Below are positions 50,143 to 59,517 of a DNA stretch of 64,000 bases, one piece after another (position 1 is the first letter of the stretch; each line of letters begins with the position of its first letter). The notes below the pieces were generated by a model. That model was not told where the DNA came from and made no database searches. It worked only from the letters and a program-made list of their open reading frames with translations. The stretch is from Psychromarinibacter halotolerans (lineage in GTDB: Bacteria; Pseudomonadota; Alphaproteobacteria; Rhodobacterales; Rhodobacteraceae), in contig NZ_JARGYD010000010.1 of assembly GCF_029168315.1 (NCBI RefSeq), positions 1-64,000 of the forward strand, read 5' to 3'. The position numbers were made by a program, and so were the translations under genes.

Positions 50143-51098
50143 CGGTTCAGCTCCTTGCCGTTCAGCGCGCGTGCCGGAACGGCGCCGGTTTCGATCTCGG
50201 CGATGTCGTCCAGCACCATTTCTCCGGTGCGGATCACCGCGCCTTGCGTGTCGGCCCCGGTATGCGGCGAGTACAGGACGTTGGGCGCCTGCATCAGCCC
50301 CGAGGCCGGGTCAGGCGGTTCGGTCCGGAAGGCATCGACCGCAGCGCCCGCAAGCTGGCCGCTGACCAGCGCGGCGGCCAGCGCATCCTCGTCCACCACA
50401 ATCCCGCGCGCATAGTTCACAAGGAACGCGCCCGGTTTCATCCGCGCGATCTCGGCCGCGCCGATCAGGTCGCGGTTCGCCTCGACCCCGGTGACGTGCA
50501 GGCTAAGCGTGTCGGCGCGCGCGATCACCTCGTCCGGGTCCGCAAGTTCGACGCCCATCGCCAGCGCCTCGGCGCTTGCGGCCTCGTCCGGGTCGTACCC
50601 GACCACGGTCATGCCGACGCCCAGCGCCATCCGCGCCACGCGCCCGCCGATCTGGCCCAGCCCAAGCAGGCCAAGGGTGGCGCCCGTCACCTCGCGCCCG
50701 CGCTGGCGCTCGAACCGGCCAGAGGCGACGCTGTCGTGGTTCCACAGCAGGTTGCGCGACAGGGCGAAGACGGCGCCGATCGCCAGTTCCGCCACCGACA
50801 GCGCGTTCGCGCCCGGGCAGCTTGTCACGACGATGCCGCGCGCCGTCGCGGCGGGAATGTCGATACTGTCGACGCCGACACCGTGTTTCAGCACCGCCTT
50901 GAGGTTCGGCGCCGCGTCCATCACCGGCCCGTCGATGCGGGGAAGCCCGGCGACAAGATACTGGGCCCGCGCAAGGGCCGCCTGCATCTCGGGGCCGTCT
51001 TCGATGACGCGCAGGATGGTATGGCCGGCGGCTTCGGCACGGTCCGCGATGTCCCCCGCCCGCGCGAAGGAAGGCGAGGTGGTCAGTAGGACAGCCAT
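50139..51098 (-). CDS. D-2-hydroxyacid dehydrogenase (SerA-like)
   Basis: This 319-residue enzyme has the NAD-binding glycine motif GLGQIGGRVARMALG (about 148-162) and the catalytic set: Arg in NYARGIVVDEDAL, the Glu region in DAFRTEPPDP, and His in YSPHTGADT. It most resembles 3-phosphoglycerate-dehydrogenase-like members without the regulatory ACT domain. The substrate is unknown. It lies 55 bp after the neighbouring dehydrogenase and is coupled to the Ldh gene by ATGA. Confidence 0.88.
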   Translation of the reverse strand: MAVLLTTSPSFARAGDIADRAEAAGHTILRVIEDGPEMQAALARAQYLVAGLPRIDGPVMDAAPNLKAVLKHGVGVDSIDIPAATARGIVVTSCPGANALSVAELAIGAVFALSRNLLWNHDSVASGRFERQRGREVTGATLGLLGLGQIGGRVARMALGVGMTVVGYDPDEAASAEALAMGVELADPDEVIARADTLSLHVTGVEANRDLIGAAEIARMKPGAFLVNYARGIVVDEDALAAALVSGQLAGAAVDAFRTEPPDPASGLMQAPNVLYSPHTGADTQGAVIRTGEMVLDDIAEIETGAVPARALNGKELNR

Positions 51099-51153
51099 GC
51101 TTCGCCCGCCTTTCCTGTCGGCAGGGCCCTGCCCCGGCCGCCTATGTCTTGGA

Positions 51154-52122
51154 TCATGCGCCTGCCGCGCTTTGCTTGACGTCGTTGACCGGGGTCAGCA
51201 GCGGTTTGCCCGCAAAGCAGGCGGCAAGGTTGTCCACCACCAGCTGCGCCATCGCGTCGCGCGTCTCGACCGTGCCCGAGGCATGGTGCGGGTACAGCGT
51301 GACGTTCGGCAGGCCGGTCAGCTCCGGGTTCGGGTTCGGTTCGTTCAGGTAAACGTCCAGCCCCGCGTCGCCCAGCGACCCGTCCTTCAGCGCGGCGATC
51401 AGGTCGGTCTCGTTAACCACGGACCCGCGCGCCACGTTGATCAGCGTGCCCTTGGGGCCCAGCGCCTTGCAGACGTCGGCGTTGATCATGCCCTCGGTCT
51501 CGGGCCCGCCGGGCACGATGACGATCAGGATGTCCGACCACTCCGCCAAGGACACGATGTCGGCGTGATAGGTATAGGGCACGTCCTTCTTCGACCGCGC
51601 CATATACCCCAGTTCCAGACCCAGCGGTTCGAACCGGCGGACGATGGCCTTGCCGATGGTGCCAAGACCGGCAATGCCCGCCTTTTTGCCGCGCAGCGCC
51701 GAGGTCAGCGGATACATCCCCTGCCGCCCCCAAGCACCCGTCTTCACATAGTCATGCCCCGCCACAAGGTGACGCCGGCACGCCAGCGTCAGCATCAGCG
51801 CGCAATCCGCCACGTCGTCGAACAGCGCGTCCGATGTGTTGGTGAAATGCACGCCCGCCTCGGTCAGCGCGTCGACGTCGATGTCCTCGAACCCGGCAGA
51901 AGAGCATGCGACGATTTTCAGGTTCGGCATCTTCTGAAGGTGCTCGCGCCGGAACGAGGCATGGCCGTTGATCACCACGCCCTCGCACTTCGGCCCGTGC
52001 TCGGCGATGAAGGCCGCCTTGTCCTCGGCCTGGTCGTAACGGTGCAGCGTGTAGGTTTCTTCCAGCTGCGCCATTTGCGGCGGCAATGTCGGGTAAACGA
52101 CCAGCAGTTCGCGCTTGGTCAT
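51154..52122 (-). CDS. D-2-hydroxyacid dehydrogenase
   Basis: This 322-residue enzyme has GLGTIGKAIVRRFEPLG as its nucleotide motif (about 150-166), Arg in NVARGSVVNETDL, Glu in DVYLNEPNPNP and His in YPHHASGTV. It is closer to glyoxylate/hydroxypyruvate reductases than to its downstream paralogue. Its ATG at 52122 overlaps the stop of the ABC ATPase gene (ATGA), so it belongs to the transport operon. The longer frame to 52575 is not coding. Confidence 0.9.
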   Translation of the reverse strand: MTKRELLVVYPTLPPQMAQLEETYTLHRYDQAEDKAAFIAEHGPKCEGVVINGHASFRREHLQKMPNLKIVACSSAGFEDIDVDALTEAGVHFTNTSDALFDDVADCALMLTLACRRHLVAGHDYVKTGAWGRQGMYPLTSALRGKKAGIAGLGTIGKAIVRRFEPLGLELGYMARSKKDVPYTYHADIVSLAEWSDILIVIVPGGPETEGMINADVCKALGPKGTLINVARGSVVNETDLIAALKDGSLGDAGLDVYLNEPNPNPELTGLPNVTLYPHHASGTVETRDAMAQLVVDNLAACFAGKPLLTPVNDVKQSAAGA

Positions 52123-53741
52123 GCGGTCTTCTCCAGTTGCATTCGGGCTTTGCGGCGCTCGGCCTGCACCTCGGGGTCGGGATGCGGGGACGCGGCCAGC
52201 AGATCCTTGGTGTACTGTTCCTTCGGGTTCTCGAAGATCTCGCGCACGGGGCCCTGTTCGACAATCCGCCCGCCCTGCATCACCACCACCCGGTGCGCGA
52301 AGTCGCGCACCAGCGGCAGGTCGTGGGCAATGAACAGATAGCTGAGCCCAAGCTCTTCCTGCAGCCGTTTCAACAGCTGGATCACCTGAGCCTGAATCGA
52401 CACGTCCAGCGCCGACACGGCTTCGTCGCAAATGATCAGACGCGGCGCCAGCGCCAGCGCGCGGGCGATGGCGATCCGCTGCCGCTGCCCGCCCGAGAAC
52501 TGGTGCGGGTAGCGGTGCATGTGGCTGGCGTCCAGGCCGACGTGGTCCAGAAGCTCCTTGACCTTCGCCTTCCACTCCGACTTCGGGAGGATCTCGGGGT
52601 GGATGACGAAGGCTTCCGAAATGATGTCGAACACCGACATCCTCGGGTTCAGGGACTGCGTCGGGTCCTGGAACACCATCTGGATCTCGCGGCGCAGGTC
52701 GAACAGATCGGCGGGCGCCATCGTCACAAGGTCGCGACCCTCGTAGAAGGCGGCGCCGCCCGTGGCGTCCTCGAGCCGGAGAATGGTCTTGGCAAGCGTG
52801 GACTTGCCCGAGCCGCTTTCGCCCACGATCGCCACCGTCTCGCGCGGGAGCACCGTCAGCGTGGCGCTGTCCAGCGCGGTGAAGGCGCCATAGGCTTTGG
52901 ACAGCCCCTCGATCTTCAGGATCGGCTCTTCACCGCCCACGGGCTGCGCCATCTCGCCCTCGCCCGGAACGGCGGCGATCAGCTTCTTGGTATAGGGATG
53001 CACAGGCGCCTTGTAGACCTGCGTGGCGGTGCCGCTTTCGACGATCTCGCCCTTGTTCATCACCACCACCCGGTCGGCGACCTCTGCCACCACGCCAAGA
53101 TCGTGGGTGATCAGCAGAAGACCCATCCCGGTTTCTTCCTGCAATTCCTCCAGCAGTTCGAGGATCTGCGCCTGCACCGTCACGTCCAGCGCGGTCGTGG
53201 GTTCGTCCGCGATCAGGATGTCCGGCTTCATCGCCAGCGCCATCGCGATCATAAGGCGCTGACGCTGCCCGCCCGAGAACTGGTGCGGATAGGTGTCGAC
53301 CTTGTTCTCGTAATCCGGAATACCGACCCGCTTCAGCAGTTCGAGCGTCCGCTCGCGCGCCTTCGCCTTGGGCGTCCCGTGGGCGGTCATCATCTCGGCG
53401 ATCTGGAAGCCGACGGTATAGACCGGGTTCAGGTGGCTTAGCGGATCCTGAAAGATCATCGCGATACGTTGGCCATTCAGGTTGCGCCGCTCTTGATCGG
53501 ACATTTTCAGGATGTCGCGCCCCTCGAACAGGATCTCGCCCGACACGATCTCGCCCGGGGGCGTGTCGATCAGGTTCATGATCGCCGAGGCGGACACCGA
53601 CTTGCCCGAGCCGCTTTCGCCAAGGATGGCCAACGTCTCGCCCCGGTCGAGGTGCCAGGACACGTCACGCACCGCGTGCACCGTGCCCTGCGCCGTGTGA
53701 AAGTCGACCGTCAGGTTCTTAACTTCCAGAAGATGGCTCAT
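52119..53741 (-). CDS. Dipeptide/oligopeptide-type ABC transporter, fused double ATPase
   Basis: This 540-residue protein joins DppD-like and DppF-like ATPases. Walker A motifs are GESGSGKS (about 37-44, and again near 318). Signatures are FSGGQRQRLMIAMAL and FSGGQRQRIAIARAL, each with a Walker B (ILIADEPTTALD; LIICDEAVSALD). The second Walker B has Ala in place of Pro after Glu, a common variant. The start at 53741 overlaps the permease stop (ATGA). It powers import by the two permeases upstream. Confidence 0.93.
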   Translation of the reverse strand: MSHLLEVKNLTVDFHTAQGTVHAVRDVSWHLDRGETLAILGESGSGKSVSASAIMNLIDTPPGEIVSGEILFEGRDILKMSDQERRNLNGQRIAMIFQDPLSHLNPVYTVGFQIAEMMTAHGTPKAKARERTLELLKRVGIPDYENKVDTYPHQFSGGQRQRLMIAMALAMKPDILIADEPTTALDVTVQAQILELLEELQEETGMGLLLITHDLGVVAEVADRVVVMNKGEIVESGTATQVYKAPVHPYTKKLIAAVPGEGEMAQPVGGEEPILKIEGLSKAYGAFTALDSATLTVLPRETVAIVGESGSGKSTLAKTILRLEDATGGAAFYEGRDLVTMAPADLFDLRREIQMVFQDPTQSLNPRMSVFDIISEAFVIHPEILPKSEWKAKVKELLDHVGLDASHMHRYPHQFSGGQRQRIAIARALALAPRLIICDEAVSALDVSIQAQVIQLLKRLQEELGLSYLFIAHDLPLVRDFAHRVVVMQGGRIVEQGPVREIFENPKEQYTKDLLAASPHPDPEVQAERRKARMQLEKTA

Positions 53742-54679
53742 TTCTTCTTCCTTGCGATTTCCAGCCGCCACCGCTGGACGGGATCAAGCGCGGTGCGCAT
53801 CCAGTTGCTGAGAAGGTTCAGCGACAGCGTCGTCAGAACGATGGCAAGGCCCGGCCAGAACGACAGCCACCACGCGGTGGTCAGATAGGACCGCCCTTGC
53901 GCAACCATCAGGCCCCAAGTGATTTCCGGCGGCTGGATGCCGATGCCCAGGAAGGACAGCGAGCTTTCCGCCAGCATCACGAAGGCGAAGTCCAGCGTGG
54001 CGATGGTTACCAGCGTCGGGAACACGACGGGCAGGATGTGGCGGAACACGATCCGGTTGGTCGAGGCGCCCATGACCTGCGCCGCCTGTACGAACATCCG
54101 CTCGCGGATCTCCAGCACCTCGGCGCGGCAGGTCCGCAGGTAGATCGGGATGCGGGTGATCGCCAGCACGATGATCAGGTTCCCGACCGCGGGTTCCAGC
54201 ATGTACAGCACGATCACGGCCAGCAGAAGCGACGGGAAGGACATGATCACGTCAGCCAGCCGCATGATCGCTTGGCTGCCCGCCTTGTTCGAATACCCGG
54301 CGATCAGGCCAAGGCCCGTGCCGATGATCATGGCGCAGACCACGGCGCCGGCGGCGACCATCATGGTGTTCTGCGCGGCCACGATGATCCGGGCGAGCAG
54401 CGGCCGGCCCAGCGCGTCGCCGCCCAGCCACATCGTCCAGTGCGCCGAGAAGTCGAACGGAGGCGCGTTGCGTCCCCGCAGGTTCTGCTTGGTGGCAAGG
54501 TCTTCCAGCAGCAGCGGGCCGAACAGGGCGCACAGCACGACGATGGTCAGGAAGATCGCGGCGCACAGCGCCAGCTTATCGCGCCACAGCATCCGGGCGA
54601 TCTGGATGTAAGCCGGCGGCGCATCGGCGATGGCCGGCTGGTCCGAGGCGATATTGGGGGTCACATCAGTCATGGCCAT
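53738..54679 (-). CDS. ABC transporter permease, DppC type
   Basis: This 313-residue protein has a cytoplasmic N-terminus, a first helix (LALCAAIFLTIVVLCALFGPL), the large periplasmic loop of DppC proteins, five more helices, and the EAA loop EIRERMFVQAAQVMGASTNRIVFRHILPV. Start codons at 54679 and 54673 are both possible, four and ten bases after the dppB stop. It is part of the seven-gene operon. Confidence 0.92.
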   Translation of the reverse strand: MAMTDVTPNIASDQPAIADAPPAYIQIARMLWRDKLALCAAIFLTIVVLCALFGPLLLEDLATKQNLRGRNAPPFDFSAHWTMWLGGDALGRPLLARIIVAAQNTMMVAAGAVVCAMIIGTGLGLIAGYSNKAGSQAIMRLADVIMSFPSLLLAVIVLYMLEPAVGNLIIVLAITRIPIYLRTCRAEVLEIRERMFVQAAQVMGASTNRIVFRHILPVVFPTLVTIATLDFAFVMLAESSLSFLGIGIQPPEITWGLMVAQGRSYLTTAWWLSFWPGLAIVLTTLSLNLLSNWMRTALDPVQRWRLEIARKKK

Positions 54680-54683
54680 ACGC

Positions 54684-55598
54684 TCAGTACCGGATGCGCG
54701 GATCAAGCACCGCGTAGAGGATGTCGATCAGCAGGTTCATTACGAAGATGGCGAAGGCGGTGACCATGATCGCGGCAAGGATCACCGCGAAGTCACGCTG
54801 AAGGATCGAGTCGATCATCAGTTTGCCGACACCGGGGAAGCCGAAGATCGTCTCGACCACGACCGCGCCGTTCAGCAGCGCCGCCGCCTGATCGCCGATC
54901 ACGGTGATCACCGGCAGCATCGCGTTGCGCAGGGCGTGGACGAAGATGATCGGCCGGTTCTTCAGGCCCTTGGCCCGCGCCGTCTTCACATAGGCCGACG
55001 ACAGGGTCGAGATCATCGACCCCCGCACGACCTGCAGGATCAGGCCGAAGGGCCGGATGAACAGCACCGCGATGGGCAGGATCCAGTATTCCCATCCGCC
55101 TGTACCGGACGTGGGCACCCAGCCCAGCCCGACCGAGAAGACGACGATCGCGACGATCGCGATCCAGAAGTCCGGCGCGCTGGCGCCGATCAGCGAGAAG
55201 AAGGTCGCCAGACGATCGAAGATGCCGCCGACCCGATAGGCCGCGAGGCTGCCGACGATGATCGCCATCACGGTGACAAGCGTCATGGTGATGACGGCAA
55301 GCTGAAGCGTCCACGCAAAGCCACGCAGAACCGCGTCCAAGGCGGGTTCGGCCCGACGGATCGACATACCGAAGTCGAAATGCAGAAGGTCCCAGACATA
55401 ATTGCCGAACTGGACCAGCAGCGGGTCGTTCAGACCGTGGATGTTACGAAAGTTCTCGCGTGCCTCGGCGCTGGCGTCGACCGGCAGATACAGATCCGTC
55501 GGATCGCCGGTCAGCCGGCTGAGGAAGAAGACGAGAATAACAAGCCCGATCAGCGAGAAGGCGCTCGCCACGGCTCGTTTTCTGAGGAAGGATTTCAT
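54684..55598 (-). CDS. ABC transporter permease, DppB type
   Basis: This 304-residue permease has the N-terminal helix FSLIGLVILVFFLSRLTGDP, an extended periplasmic loop, and the EAA loop YVKTARAKGLKNRPIIFVHALRNAMLPVI. It ends VLDPRIRY as is typical for DppB. It is separated from the binding-protein gene by 107 bp without a clear hairpin or promoter. Confidence 0.93.
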   Translation of the reverse strand: MKSFLRKRAVASAFSLIGLVILVFFLSRLTGDPTDLYLPVDASAEARENFRNIHGLNDPLLVQFGNYVWDLLHFDFGMSIRRAEPALDAVLRGFAWTLQLAVITMTLVTVMAIIVGSLAAYRVGGIFDRLATFFSLIGASAPDFWIAIVAIVVFSVGLGWVPTSGTGGWEYWILPIAVLFIRPFGLILQVVRGSMISTLSSAYVKTARAKGLKNRPIIFVHALRNAMLPVITVIGDQAAALLNGAVVVETIFGFPGVGKLMIDSILQRDFAVILAAIMVTAFAIFVMNLLIDILYAVLDPRIRY

Positions 55599-55705
55599 CG
55601 CTCGGCCCCCAAGTTATCGGCCACTGAGTGGTGGTGTCCGGCCATGTGGCCCGGAAGGGAACGTGGGGGCGGACGCATGGCCCGCCCCCATCTATTGGCT
55701 TTTGT

Positions 55706-57208
55706 TTAGTTGAACGAGATCTGCGACAGTTGCAGTTCGCTGTTCGCCTTGATGGTCGGCTCGAAGCTCAGACGCTCGTTCACCCGGCTGAAGCCAACCA
55801 TGTGGAACAGCTGGACGTCGTAGGCGTTGCCGTCGTGGATGTAGGTCATCACGTCGGACCACATCTGCGCACGGTCGTCGCCGGTCGCACCGGTGGCTTC
55901 GGCGATCATCGCGTCAAGGTCGGGATCACGCACGCCGGACTGAAGCCCCTCGGAGTCGTACTTGAAGTACATCGAGAAGACCGGGTCGCCGTTGGCGTTG
56001 TCGTGCATCGCCGCGACGATGGTCGGGCCGCGATCTTCCGGGAACGGCTGCGAGTACTGTTCCAGCCACTCGGCAACTTCGACCATCTGCAGATCGACGT
56101 TGAAGCCGACTTCTTCCCACATCGCCACGATGGCTTCGAGGGTCTCGACCACGTTGCCCCAGTTGTTGTTCCGGCCGATGAAGGTGATCTCCATGTCGGT
56201 CGGGACACCGTCGGCGGCAGCTTCTTCAAGCAGCTCGCGGGCACGGTCCGGGTCGTAGGCAAACGGCGCCATGTCGGCGTTGTAGCCCAGCGTGGACGGC
56301 GGAACGACTGCGTTCGCAAGAAGGGTGCCGTCGGCAAGGATGGTGCCGATGAACGCTTCGCGGTCGACCGCGTAGTTCAGCGCCTGACGCACGCGGATGT
56401 CGTCAAGCGGCGCCATCGTGGTGTCGGGACGCAGGTACACGGTTTCCGAGTTCGGGTACGAGAAGTCGGTTTCCGGGTTGGTCGCATCCTGCAGCGCGAT
56501 GTTCGGCGCGATATCCGCCTCGCCCTGCTGAACCATCGCCGAACGCACAGCCGAGTCCGCACGGAACACGTAGGTGGCGCCGGTGACTTCCGGGGTTTCG
56601 CCCCAGTAACCGTCGTACAGCGAGACCTTGATGTCCTGACCGCGGTTATACTCGTCGAACGTGTAGGGCCCGGTGCCGATCGGCTGGGTCACCAGTTCGT
56701 CCATCGGAGTTTCCTCGGGAACGACGGTCACGGTCGACATCAGCAGCGGAAGAATCGGCTGCGCCGGGTCCGCGGTGATGTTGATCGTGTGGTCGTCCAC
56801 GATTTCGGTCGTCAGCGTGGTGCCGCCGAAGAACTTGGCCCCGATTTCGCAGGTGATGTCCTCGGACTTGATGCGCGCCAGCGAGTGCGCCACGTCGGCT
56901 GCGGTCATGTCGCTGCCATCGTGGAAGGTCACGCCTTCACGCAGCTTGAACTGCCAAGTGCCGTCGCCCATGTCTTCCCACTCGGTGGCAAGACGCGGCT
57001 GAAGGCCTTCGCCCGGCAGCAGCTCGGTGATGGTTTCGGACACGTTCTGCAGCAGCACGCGGCCGACGTTGGACCGCGACGCCTCGCAGGGCTCGACGAT
57101 GTCGAGTTCTTCGGACAGGACGATAGTGACGTCCGTGTCACCGCCCTGGGCAAACGCAGCCGTCGACGATAGCAGCAGCGCCGCGACGCCACCGAATTTC
57201 CTGATCAT
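55706..57208 (-). CDS. ABC transporter substrate-binding protein, DppA/OppA family (SBP_bac_5)
   Basis: This 500-residue periplasmic protein has a signal peptide (GGVAALLLSSTAAFA-Q, cleavage near residue 21) and family landmarks: FKLREGVTFHDGSDMTAADV (about 87-106), GTGPYTFDEYNRGQDI and IRVRQALNYAVDREAFIG. It determines import specificity: a peptide, sugar derivative or hydroxyacid conjugate. AGGGAGG precedes the ATG. It is the first gene of the operon and faces the LysR gene across the operator. Confidence 0.93.
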   Translation of the reverse strand: MIRKFGGVAALLLSSTAAFAQGGDTDVTIVLSEELDIVEPCEASRSNVGRVLLQNVSETITELLPGEGLQPRLATEWEDMGDGTWQFKLREGVTFHDGSDMTAADVAHSLARIKSEDITCEIGAKFFGGTTLTTEIVDDHTINITADPAQPILPLLMSTVTVVPEETPMDELVTQPIGTGPYTFDEYNRGQDIKVSLYDGYWGETPEVTGATYVFRADSAVRSAMVQQGEADIAPNIALQDATNPETDFSYPNSETVYLRPDTTMAPLDDIRVRQALNYAVDREAFIGTILADGTLLANAVVPPSTLGYNADMAPFAYDPDRARELLEEAAADGVPTDMEITFIGRNNNWGNVVETLEAIVAMWEEVGFNVDLQMVEVAEWLEQYSQPFPEDRGPTIVAAMHDNANGDPVFSMYFKYDSEGLQSGVRDPDLDAMIAEATGATGDDRAQMWSDVMTYIHDGNAYDVQLFHMVGFSRVNERLSFEPTIKANSELQLSQISFN

Positions 57209-57326
57209 TGTGATACCTCCCTAGGTGTCTTTCTCGCCGGCAAATCCTCCCGCGCCGGCAGAGCTTCCGTTTTTGCGGAAACAGTCTGGAGTGTACGGGG
57301 GCCGTGACCCATGTACATTCCAATGA

Positions 57327-57354
57327 TGGATTGAATTGATCCAATTTGTGGATC
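57327..57354. promoter_or_regulatory. LysR-type operator between dppA-like and lysR genes
   Basis: Three half-sites alternate: TGGAT (57327), ATCCA (57339) and TGGATC (57349). They give overlapping palindromes TGGAT-n7-ATCCA and GATCCA-ATTTG-TGGATC (57338-57354), each containing a T-N11-A box. It lies 37 bp from the LysR start and about 120 bp from the importer start. Confidence 0.7.
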
Positions 57355-57390
57355 ACTCTGCCGCCGTCCCCCTCTGCGGAAGGATATCGG

Positions 57391-58302
57391 ATGGCCGGCG
57401 GAAAGTACGAATTCTCGCAGCTGCGCTGCTTTGTTGCGGTTGCGGAAGAGCTGAACTTCCGACGCGCGGCGGAACGCCTGCACATGACCCAGCCGCCGCT
57501 GTCGCGGCAGATCCGCTTGCTGGAACACGGTCTGGGCCTGCAACTGCTGGAGCGGACGAACCGCCGCGTGTCGCTGACCCCGGCGGGCGAAAGCTTTTAC
57601 GACTCGGCCACCGACATGTTGCAGCGGTCCGAGCACGCGATCCTTAAGGCGCGGCAGGCGCAGCGCGGGCAGTCCGGCAGCATCGCGCTGGGGTTCGTGC
57701 CCTCTGCGGCGCTGGAGTTCGTGCCGCGCATCGTGACGATGGCCGCAGAGCGGTTTCCCGGCGTGACGCTCGATCCGACCGAGATGATGAGCTACGAGAT
57801 CGTCGAGGCGCAGCGGTCCGGCCGATTGGATCTTGGCCTGACGCGGATGGAACAGACCCGCCCCGAAATCGCGCGCGAACGCGTCGTCAGCGAGCCATTC
57901 ATCCTTGCGATCCCGCGCAGCCACCCGCTGGCCGACAAGGCCAACCCCATGCTCGAGGACCTGAACGGGGCGCCCTTCGTCGGCTACTCGACCGAGCGGG
58001 GCGGTTTCGTGCGCGAGACGCATCAGACGCTTCTGAGTTCCAGAGGCGTCACGCCGCGGATCGTGCAAGAGGTCAGCCAGACCCACACCGTGCTGGCGAT
58101 GGTCAACAGCGGCATCGGCGCGGCGCTGGTGCCCGCCTCGTCCCGCGTGCTGGGTATGAAGAACGTGCGCTTCGTCGATCTCGACCTGCCGCGCCAGTTC
58201 CGCAGCGACCTGTACCTGATTTACCGGGCGGGCGAGCGGACGGTGCTGCAGGAACGGATGCGGCAGCTGATCGTCGAGGCATTGGCGCCCTACAACGACT
58301 GA
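57391..58302 (+). CDS. LysR-family transcriptional regulator
   Basis: This 303-residue regulator has the winged helix at about residues 5-65 (FRRAAERLHMTQPPLSRQIRLLE) and a periplasmic-binding-like effector domain (GSIALGFVPSAALEFVPRIV). The sequence is closest in style to CatR/BenM-like members. It is divergent from the importer operon, and the gap contains a T-N11-A palindrome, so it probably activates that operon and represses itself. Start ATG 57391 follows AAGGA; a longer frame is rejected. Confidence 0.9.
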   Translation: MAGGKYEFSQLRCFVAVAEELNFRRAAERLHMTQPPLSRQIRLLEHGLGLQLLERTNRRVSLTPAGESFYDSATDMLQRSEHAILKARQAQRGQSGSIALGFVPSAALEFVPRIVTMAAERFPGVTLDPTEMMSYEIVEAQRSGRLDLGLTRMEQTRPEIARERVVSEPFILAIPRSHPLADKANPMLEDLNGAPFVGYSTERGGFVRETHQTLLSSRGVTPRIVQEVSQTHTVLAMVNSGIGAALVPASSRVLGMKNVRFVDLDLPRQFRSDLYLIYRAGERTVLQERMRQLIVEALAPYND

Positions 58303-58349
58303 CCGCGCACGCCGCGCCACATGATCTGCCAGAAAATTCTGCCCCCGGA

Positions 58350-59240
58350 TCATATCTCGCGATCCTTCCGGGACCGGGCGCTGCGCGCCATCAGCAGCGT
58401 GGCGCCGAAGATCACCGTGCCGCCGATCCAAGTGGTCAGCGGAACCTCTTGCGCGAACAGAAGATAGCCCAGCGCCGCCACCAGCGGCAGCCGCAAGAAG
58501 TCGATCGGCACCAGCAGCGACGCCTCGGCTAGCGAAAACGCCCGCGTCAGCATCCCCATGTTCAGCGCGCCCAGCGCACCCTGCAGCGCCAGAAGACCCC
58601 ACTCGGCCGGTGTCGGCGTGGTCCAGAACAGCGCCGCGGGCACCGCCGCGATCGGCACCGTGGCGATCAGGTTCCACGCCACCAGCGTTTCCGTGGAATC
58701 CCGCCCGGACATCGGTTTCAGCAGCAACTGGATCACCGCCGTCAGCAAAGCGCCCGCCAGCGCGAAGACCAGCCCCGGCGACACTGCGCCCTGCCCCGGC
58801 CGCAGCACCAGCAGAACGCCCGCGAAGCCCACCAGCACCGCGATTACCCGGATCGCGCGCGGGCTTTCCGACAGGAACACCCACGCCCCGATGGTCACGA
58901 AGATCGGCGCTGCGAACATAATTGCCGTCACATCGGCCAGCGGTGACAGGGCGAAGGCGAAGAAGAAGGCAATCAGCGACGCCAGCTTCAGCGCCGCGCG
59001 CAGGATATGCAGCACGCGATAGTTCGACCGCATGATCCCGGGCCGGGACAGGATGAACGGCAGGAACACCAACAGTCCGAACAGCGCCCGCGTGAAACCC
59101 ATCACGAAGGGATGCACGCCCGACGACAGCTGCCGCGCCAGCACGGCGTCCGTCGCGCTGAGAACCGCCACGCCGACCATCAGCGCCACGCCAAGCATCT
59201 GCTTTTTGTCCGGATGCACCGGATTGCTGTTCGATGACAT
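58350..59240 (-). CDS. EamA/DMT-family transporter
   Basis: This 296-residue protein has ten hydrophobic segments in two EamA halves (MLGVALMVGVAVLSATDAVLARQL first). The start ATG 59240 follows GGAGAAG at slightly long spacing. It is convergent with the LysR gene and divergent from the sialidase-like cluster, sharing its AT-rich upstream region. The substrate is unknown; export or uptake linked to that cluster is possible. Confidence 0.87.
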   Translation of the reverse strand: MSSNSNPVHPDKKQMLGVALMVGVAVLSATDAVLARQLSSGVHPFVMGFTRALFGLLVFLPFILSRPGIMRSNYRVLHILRAALKLASLIAFFFAFALSPLADVTAIMFAAPIFVTIGAWVFLSESPRAIRVIAVLVGFAGVLLVLRPGQGAVSPGLVFALAGALLTAVIQLLLKPMSGRDSTETLVAWNLIATVPIAAVPAALFWTTPTPAEWGLLALQGALGALNMGMLTRAFSLAEASLLVPIDFLRLPLVAALGYLLFAQEVPLTTWIGGTVIFGATLLMARSARSRKDREI

Positions 59241-59327
59241 GAGTGTCCATCTTCTCCCCGAAACCGCGCGTGTCTCCTCGGCGGCCTCCTCATGACGACC
59301 GTCCATCATGAGACCCCTACTTGTCAA

Positions 59328-59460
59328 TCACATAATTCCGAACCTCTCAAAGCCGCGCCGAGCAATTCATTTTATTGTTTATTTTCAATCCTAAAACAAA
59401 ACCAAAGCGCCTCGACAAATTGAGGTTGCATCTTTTTCAACTTGACAACTTTGCTCTTCA
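59328..59460. promoter_or_regulatory. AT-rich divergent promoter region
   Basis: The 277-bp gap between the EamA gene and the sialidase-like gene is strikingly AT-rich (for example CATTTTATTGTTTATTTTC). TTGTTTA (59375-59381) and TAAAACAA (59392-59399) form an inverted repeat, and CCTC-n8-GAGG lies at about 59411-59426. It very likely holds both promoters and an operator; no local regulator gene is seen to bind it. Confidence 0.4.
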
Positions 59461-59517
59461 GCCCGAAACATCCTCGCCGCGGACATGACCCGCAGACCAG
59501 TACGGAAAGACGATTCG

